Below are positions 7,501-10,678 of a DNA stretch of 10,678 nt, piece by piece. The first letter of the stretch is position 1. Every line of letters starts with the position of its first letter. The notes beneath the pieces are model-generated. The model saw nothing but the letters and a program-made list of their open reading frames with translations. It did not search any database and was not told where the DNA came from. The position numbers were made by a program, and so were the translations under genes. The stretch is from Planctomycetota bacterium (GTDB lineage: Bacteria > Planctomycetota > UBA8108 > UBA1146 > JAJFFE01): positions 1 through 10,678 of the forward strand of contig JAGQRC010000058.1 in the NCBI GenBank assembly GCA_020425835.1, in the 5' to 3' direction.

Positions 7501-7719
7501 CGAGGAGACCACCGCGAGCTTGCTGTCCGTGTCGTACGCGAAGATCGTGCTCGACGCCGCCGCGAGCGAGCCGAGCTCGGGATTGGTCGCATGCGGAGTG
7601 TTCTCGAGGAGGAACGAGAAGATCTGACCCGCCGAAGCGACTGTGTCTCCTCCCGACCACGTCGCCAGCGCTGCCATGATGCCCAGGAGTTGCGGCAGGA
7701 ACCCTGATCGAAGAGCCAT
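4531..7719 (-). CDS. Large secreted multidomain protein: N-terminal repeats, FN3-like, propeller-like, P domain, dockerin-like unit
   Basis: A 1062-residue protein. The ATG at 7719 is preferred: GAGGTG lies 4 bases before it and the product opens with a signal peptide (MALRSGF then a hydrophobic core, cleavage after ASA, about residue 30). An in-frame ATG at 7734 has no good ribosome site, and the ATG at 7912-7914 would overlap the divergent gene. Residues 85-400 hold four diverged repeats. Two FN3-like beta domains follow (about 417-503 and 507-593), then a propeller-like region (about 601-815) with strands such as VYVADAV and LWIADAAG. Residues 843-966 form a P domain (proprotein convertase type) with VTHEFVGDLELTLESPSGT and GGWTLTIIDHEP. 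The end (975-1062) is a dockerin-like unit with loops DANSNGGFDISD and DANDDGGMNIAD. No protease or other catalytic triad is visible. The likely role is an extracellular adhesive or scaffold-like protein; no specific function is claimed. Confidence 0.85.
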   Translation of the reverse strand: MALRSGFLPQLLGIMAALATWSGGDTVASAGQIFSFLLENTPHATNPELGSLAAASSTIFAYDTDSKLAVVSSTRLATALAPYGVTADALSFGHDRGTERNPDSHFLFSIELRADGKTAGISKSAVASEPASEAEADIFWVKDRPTTSRAAGSNSKAMDENQSQKLAGSPLSGKQLGLTGTIGTPRNTAPMVSNVEGFDVHGPTVAGSSDIYFSIDAPVASQGWSPADLLKLDTAGTITVYRTAASLGLDPDGDDIDALGLNIHGLLAERQGWYSLTRTSVSLGSTYSAGDIFRFFDAFTYSSLGTQLHMTAESIGLSFSSAAVSGDIDSIAHDDPNDYHCGGPGLGAVGDTIQTGTFGNPDEFSIRVDGHPWAARQGSAKSVDYPFQPGDVRVVDLVGSAGGHRFAGRERIVIGPTFPEVVSDLEASVTGLDATWSWTLPSPNPFTAIEAHLDRTIPVSLAATATSYSVTDLTPGVHSLAVRGRVGSSRGGPVEADAEIVVDLDLLQPPDELAISASGRSLTLDWTNPMGYDSAEILIDDAIGVTVSGPLLSGDPASATVVVDYGLHRVAVRGVVGASVTHAIENDIAVPVPVAGTLLRSAPTVGIAPVGITVLGPSVYVADAVAGGAHAHDLLDLGAPFFVPAPVPGEIRALATAGSSLVWIIDDEIYTTDGFGGGAALEGSLLASGSPLVTDAASDGADLWIADAAGATVRHTTLSGIDLAESFAIAGSATLSSVAWRGSILDIAHGSSAIERVTTVDSTTGSLRRSLPTAGLADDLRGLAFVETGSADVASWFAIDPASATILEIAAVDPVPLPGRIDCHQLPGAVSVGDTPALPIDDLSEVSVTTTVTDPGTVVDVDVRLSVTHEFVGDLELTLESPSGTVVTLFDRSPSDVPGLDRRIDGAPPDEPEGSFDGFGPKPAHGPGRLSDFDGETAAGGWTLTIIDHEPMHVGTLDGYEISICVDRATTGSTFRRGDANSNGGFDISDAVFILNALFGGGITPSCRDAADANDDGGMNIADAIVLLSYLFGLGPPPPPPHSSCGVDSTLDTLDCGSYPCP
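4534..4797 (-). repeat. Dockerin-like/Cys-tail unit, copy B (C-terminal)
   Basis: Residues 975-1062 of the minus-strand protein. FRRGDANSNGG opens the first loop (Asn replaces the usual Asp at the fifth ligand position). CRDAADANDDGG opens the second, then a run of six prolines and CGVDSTLDTLDC followed by a last Cys. CRDAADAN is identical to copy C, and both share TGTCGCGATGC at the DNA level. Confidence 0.82.
4822..5193 (-). other. P domain (proprotein convertase P-domain) region
   Basis: Residues 843-966 of the minus-strand protein. Recognised by LSVTHEFVGDLELTLESPSG, the acidic middle (PDEPEGSFDGFG), and the closing block GGWTLTIIDHEPMHVGTLDG then YEISICV. P domains form a jelly-roll beta sandwich, often calcium-bound, and usually follow a subtilisin-type protease; here they follow a propeller-like region. 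Family recognition is from motif memory. Confidence 0.8.
6520..7467 (-). repeat. Four diverged repeats in the N-terminal part of the large secreted protein
   Basis: Residues 85-400. Each unit has a start motif with His, a middle FS/YSL strand and an end motif. Unit 1: DALSFGHD (88), FLFSIEL, ADIFWVKD. Unit 2: GFDVHG (197), IYFSIDA, ADLLKLDT. Unit 3: DALGLNIHG (257), GWYSLTR, GDIFRFFD. Unit 4: DSIAHDD (329), EFSIRVDG, GDVRVVDL. Spacing between starts is about 109, 60 and 72 residues. A conserved beta-rich unit is likely; the family is not known to me. Confidence 0.5.
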
Positions 7720-7896
7720 CCCCCACCTCGCCATCTTCACCGTGAACTTGCCCGAACGGGGTCGCGGCCGGACGAGAATCCCCAACGATGTTCGATCCGC
7801 CCGCCCGCGGATCCTCGAGTTTCCCGTCGAATGCCGTCCGGGGCCAGGCCCGAGAGCGCAAGTCCCCCTCCTCGTGAAACCCGACAAGGAGGACTC
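7720..7896. promoter_or_regulatory. Divergent intergenic region with inverted repeats
   Basis: These 177 bases lie between two start codons facing away from each other and must hold promoters for both genes. No convincing -35/-10 pair could be read. Perfect inverted repeats are TTCAC-C-GTGAA (7736-7746, just before the minus-strand start region), GATCCGC / GCGGATC with a 6-base loop (7794-7813), and GGGCC-A-GGCCC (7841-7851). One or more may be operators or leader structures. Confidence 0.45.
7886..7892 (+). promoter_or_regulatory. Strong ribosome binding site of the RHS-like gene
   Basis: AAGGAGG lies 4 bases before the ATG at 7897. Together with the signal peptide that follows, it settles this start. 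Confidence 0.85.
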
Positions 7897-10678
7897 ATGG
7901 GTCGAATCCATCACTCGCGTTCGATCTCGGCGATCGGCATTCTTCTCCTGGCGTTGGCCATCCCAACTTCACTGCGAGCGACTTCTTTCCGTCGCGGTGA
8001 TGTGAATGGGGATGGACTCTTCGACATCGGCGACGCCGTTTCGTTGTTGGGGGCGATGTTCGGAGGATCCGCGAGCCCCGCGTGTCGCGATGCCGCGGAC
8101 GCCAATGACAACGGTAGCCTCGACATCTCGGATGCCATCTTCATCCTGGGCGCCCTCTTCACACCCGGCTCACCGCTGCCGCCCTCTCCCGGTCTTGCAA
8201 CCTGCGGAGAGGATCCCACGCCGGACGGGCTGGGGTGTGACTCGTACCCACCCTGCGGCACCCCGTGCACGACCTGCTACCGTTTGCTCGCCGACGGCGG
8301 CGTCGAGTCGTTCGAGCTCTGCGATGATGCGCTCGACTGCGTCGACGCCGGAGGGTTCGCCGATCCGCCGCCGACGCTGCCCCGGGATCTCGTGAGCGAC
8401 GAAGATCCACCCCTCCTCGACGGTCCCCTCGACAGCGCCGCGGGACGAACTCGGCTGCGGGGTGGGCCGAGTCACGCCGTGAACGTCGAGCTCGCCACGG
8501 GGGAGCTCGTGATTCGCGCCGTCGACCTCGTCGTCCCCGGCGTTGGCATCGACTTCGTGCTCTCGCGCACCTACCGGAGTCGTATCGCTCGAACGACGGT
8601 ACTCGGGCCGGGCTGGGCGCACGCTTACGACCTCCGGATCGAGGACGACGGTGCGGGACGGTTGGTGCTTCTCGACGGCGGGCTGCGCCGCGATGAGTTC
8701 GCGGCGATCGGCGGCGACGAGTATCGGCGCGCCGAGTACCTGCGCCGGCTGGCGGTCGAACCGGGCGTCGCGCCCGTGATGGACTTCGGCGATGGCTCGC
8801 GTTGGACGTTTCGCTCGCTCGTCGCGTCGACGGCGCCGGGACGCATCGCGGAGATGCGGGACGCCGACGGCAACCGCCTCGCCTTCGACTACGATGCGCT
8901 CGACCGTCTCGTCTCGGTGCTCGACACCCGAGACCGAACCATCACCTTCGCGTACGACCCGACGGGACGCCTCGCCTCGGTCACCGACTTCACGGGACGA
9001 AGCATCGTCTACGACTACTACGCCTCGGGCGATCCGCTCGGGTCGGCCGGTGACCTGCGGTCGGTCACCGCACCGATCGTCGTGGGCTCGCCGACCGGTA
9101 ACGATTTCCCGGCGGGCGTGAGCTGGGTCTACACCTACGCCACCGGCTCCGGCGATCCGAGCCTCGATCACGATCTCACCTCGATCACCGATCCGCGCGG
9201 CCTCCTCGTCGAGTCGATCGAGTACGGCATGGCCCCCGGGAGCGCGTCCCATGACCGCGTGACACGCCGCTACCGCGGCGGTGCGATCACCGACATCACC
9301 TACGAGGCGCTGACGCCAGTGGTCGAGAATGCGTTCGCGGTGCGACGCACGATCGAGAACGACGGGATGGGCAACGTTCGTCATCTCGAGTTCGATGCGT
9401 CGGGTCACCCCCTGCGCGAGGTTCGCTTCACCGGCCGCGCCGTTGCCGACCAGCCGACCACCTCCTCGACCAATCGGCCCGACTTCGCGTCGAGGTTGCG
9501 GTCGTCCGATCCCCAGAGCTTCACGACCGAGTGGCGCTGGGACGGGAACTCCCGGCCCGTTCGCGAACGAAAGGCCGATGGCCGATGGATCGACTGGACC
9601 GTGGACTCCACGACTGTCGACGCGCGTTCGCAGGGGAACGTCACCCGAGTCGATCGCCATGCGATCGATGACGCGTCGCCGCCCCTGGTGGAAACGGCGC
9701 GCTATCCGATCGACCGGGGGCCGAGCGGTTACACGTTCGGAACCCGCCCCCACGCGACCACCGAGACCGATGCATCGGGACGAGTGACCACTCACACCTA
9801 CGACGCCGTGGGCCATCGCATCCGCACGGACCACCCGACGGTGACGATCGGGACGCTGGATGGACTGCCACAGCCGATCGTCGAGGAGTGGGAGTACGAC
9901 GACCGAGGTCGGCTCACCCGGCAGACCGACCCGGGCGGCTTGGTGACCGACTACGGCTACTACCCGTCGGGTCCTATGGAGGGTTGGCTCGCGACGAAGA
10001 CGGTCGACCCGCTGGGGCTCGCGCTGACCACGACCTACGAGACCGATGCGCTCGGTCGTGTCACGCGGATCGTCGACCCGATCGGACGCGACACCCTGCA
10101 CACGTATGACGCTCTCGACCGATGGATCCGCAGCGAGTCGCCGGAGGCGACCGCCGGCGTCCGCGTTCGCACCGATCGCTACTACGACGCCACTGGCCAT
10201 CTCGTGCGCACCGACGTCGAGAATCGCGACGCATCCGGAGCGCTCGAGGCCAACGCGGCGATGACCACGGTGCACGTCTACGACGCGCTGGGTCGCAGGG
10301 TGCGGACGGTCGAAGAGACCGGCTCCTACACCGCGTCGATCCCCGGGACTCCCGATGCGCCGGACGTCGCCGGGCTACCAGACAGCGAGTTCCGGAGTTT
10401 CGTCGTCGAGTACGACGCGAACGGCCACCGCAGTGTCGCGCACTACGGCGAAGCGGCGGAGGGCCGTACCCCGGAGGAGGTCGAGCGCCAGGAGTTCGAT
10501 GAACGCGATCTCTTGTTCCGCACCATCCGCGGGACCGGGGTGCTCACCGCGACGACCCAGTTCGACTACGACGGGGCCGGGCGACGAGTGGTCGAACGCG
10601 AGGGACTCGAGAGCACGCCGCGGGTGTGGAGCACGATCCACGATGCCCATGGTCGGAGTGTGGAGGTCGTGGACCCAA
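7897..10678 (+). CDS. Secreted RHS/YD-repeat protein with N-terminal dockerin-like unit, 3' partial
   Basis: An open frame of 927 codons plus one base with no stop, running off the right edge. The signal peptide is MGRIHHSR plus a hydrophobic core ending SLRA (about residue 28). Directly behind it (31-120) is a dockerin-like unit with loops D35-D46 (DVNGDGLFDIGD) and D68-D79 (DANDNGSLDISD). A Cys-rich segment follows (C120, C124, C127, C142, C148). Residues 193-230 (AVNVELATGELVIRA, LSRTYRSR) match the DUF6531-type entry of RHS proteins. From about residue 330 there are at least 13 YD repeats, for example FDYDALDRL (330), FAYDPTGRL (351), HTYDAVGHR (633), HTYDALDRW (735) and HVYDALGRR (793). 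YD repeats build a hollow beta shell, and in many RHS proteins this encloses a C-terminal toxin or variable domain. That end is not in the window, so toxin, adhesin or wall protein cannot be told apart. It is divergent from the gene at 4531-7719. Confidence 0.88.
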   Translation, partial: MGRIHHSRSISAIGILLLALAIPTSLRATSFRRGDVNGDGLFDIGDAVSLLGAMFGGSASPACRDAADANDNGSLDISDAIFILGALFTPGSPLPPSPGLATCGEDPTPDGLGCDSYPPCGTPCTTCYRLLADGGVESFELCDDALDCVDAGGFADPPPTLPRDLVSDEDPPLLDGPLDSAAGRTRLRGGPSHAVNVELATGELVIRAVDLVVPGVGIDFVLSRTYRSRIARTTVLGPGWAHAYDLRIEDDGAGRLVLLDGGLRRDEFAAIGGDEYRRAEYLRRLAVEPGVAPVMDFGDGSRWTFRSLVASTAPGRIAEMRDADGNRLAFDYDALDRLVSVLDTRDRTITFAYDPTGRLASVTDFTGRSIVYDYYASGDPLGSAGDLRSVTAPIVVGSPTGNDFPAGVSWVYTYATGSGDPSLDHDLTSITDPRGLLVESIEYGMAPGSASHDRVTRRYRGGAITDITYEALTPVVENAFAVRRTIENDGMGNVRHLEFDASGHPLREVRFTGRAVADQPTTSSTNRPDFASRLRSSDPQSFTTEWRWDGNSRPVRERKADGRWIDWTVDSTTVDARSQGNVTRVDRHAIDDASPPLVETARYPIDRGPSGYTFGTRPHATTETDASGRVTTHTYDAVGHRIRTDHPTVTIGTLDGLPQPIVEEWEYDDRGRLTRQTDPGGLVTDYGYYPSGPMEGWLATKTVDPLGLALTTTYETDALGRVTRIVDPIGRDTLHTYDALDRWIRSESPEATAGVRVRTDRYYDATGHLVRTDVENRDASGALEANAAMTTVHVYDALGRRVRTVEETGSYTASIPGTPDAPDVAGLPDSEFRSFVVEYDANGHRSVAHYGEAAEGRTPEEVERQEFDERDLLFRTIRGTGVLTATTQFDYDGAGRRVVEREGLESTPRVWSTIHDAHGRSVEVVDP
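7987..8256 (+). repeat. Dockerin-like/Cys-tail unit, copy C (N-terminal)
   Basis: Residues 31-120 of the RHS-like protein. It shows FRRGDVNGDGLFDIGDAV, CRDAADANDNGS, a Pro-rich stretch, and CGEDPTPDGLGC followed by SYPPC. The order of loops and the four cysteines (C63, C103, C114, C120) is the same as in copies A and B, but here the unit begins only two residues after the signal peptide. Confidence 0.82.
8884..10678 (+). repeat. YD (RHS) repeat array
   Basis: Residues 330 to the window edge. At least 13 units follow the pattern [FHY]-x-Y-D-x(3)-[GD]-[RH]-[LRW]. The units cluster at 330-375 and again from 633 onward, with an interval at about 383-630 where few clear YD motifs remain. The array continues beyond the window. 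Confidence 0.8.

Noticed and set aside
7720..7914. Longer N terminus (65 more residues) for the minus-strand protein from the ATG at 7912-7914
   Set aside because: It would overlap the divergent gene's start, the extra sequence is basic and featureless, and it would bury the signal peptide; GAGGTG supports the ATG at 7719.
8254..8277. CGTPCTTC in the RHS-like protein as a radical SAM-type CxxxCxxC cluster motif
   Set aside because: The protein is exported and lacks any radical SAM barrel; disulfide use is far more likely.
8170..10275. 701-codon open frame on the minus strand
   Set aside because: It lies fully antisense to the RHS-like gene, its product is Arg/Asp/Val-rich without domains, and the plus frame shows clear YD repeats, a signal peptide and a strong ribosome site.
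1..10678. CRISPR array, insertion sequence, tRNA or rRNA
   Set aside because: No regularly spaced DNA repeat, transposase-like product, terminal inverted repeat pair or cloverleaf was found on either strand by eye.

Overview
The window is GC-rich and almost fully coding, with short 5' leaders and clear AGGAGG- or GAGG-type ribosome binding sites. Three of its six genes encode secreted proteins that carry the same paired calcium-loop (dockerin-like) unit ending in a proline- and cysteine-containing tail. That unit, the many exported multidomain proteins and the base composition suggest a member of the Planctomycetota or a similar environmental lineage. This assignment is an inference from style; no taxonomic marker gene is present.

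Left part (1-2969): the end of what looks like a surface-polysaccharide or surface-modification locus. A two-domain glycosyltransferase (WecG/TagA/CpsF-type fused to GT2-type, 5' end outside the window) overlaps by 4 bases with a radical SAM/SPASM-like protein, so the two are very probably translated together.

Middle (3081-4486): a small secreted protein with a cohesin-like beta domain and a C-terminal dockerin-like unit, preceded by a structured leader, then a cytoplasmic DinB-like helical-bundle protein. The latter converges on the next gene, with a GC-rich inverted repeat at the junction.

Right part (4531-10678): two divergent genes for large exported proteins sharing a 177-base intergenic region with several inverted repeats. 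The minus-strand protein (1062 residues) has four diverged N-terminal repeats, two FN3-like domains, a propeller-like region, a P (proprotein-convertase) domain and a C-terminal dockerin-like unit. The plus-strand gene runs off the right edge. It is an RHS/YD-repeat protein with the dockerin-like unit at its N terminus, directly behind the signal peptide.

The most notable theme is the shared unit of about 88 residues (two EF-type loops plus four cysteines) in three neighbouring proteins of otherwise unrelated architecture, C-terminal in two and N-terminal in one. A cohesin-like domain lies in the smallest of them. Together they could form a calcium-dependent surface assembly, but this is a hypothesis. 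No tRNA, rRNA, CRISPR array or insertion sequence was seen, and no gap between genes exceeds 200 bases.
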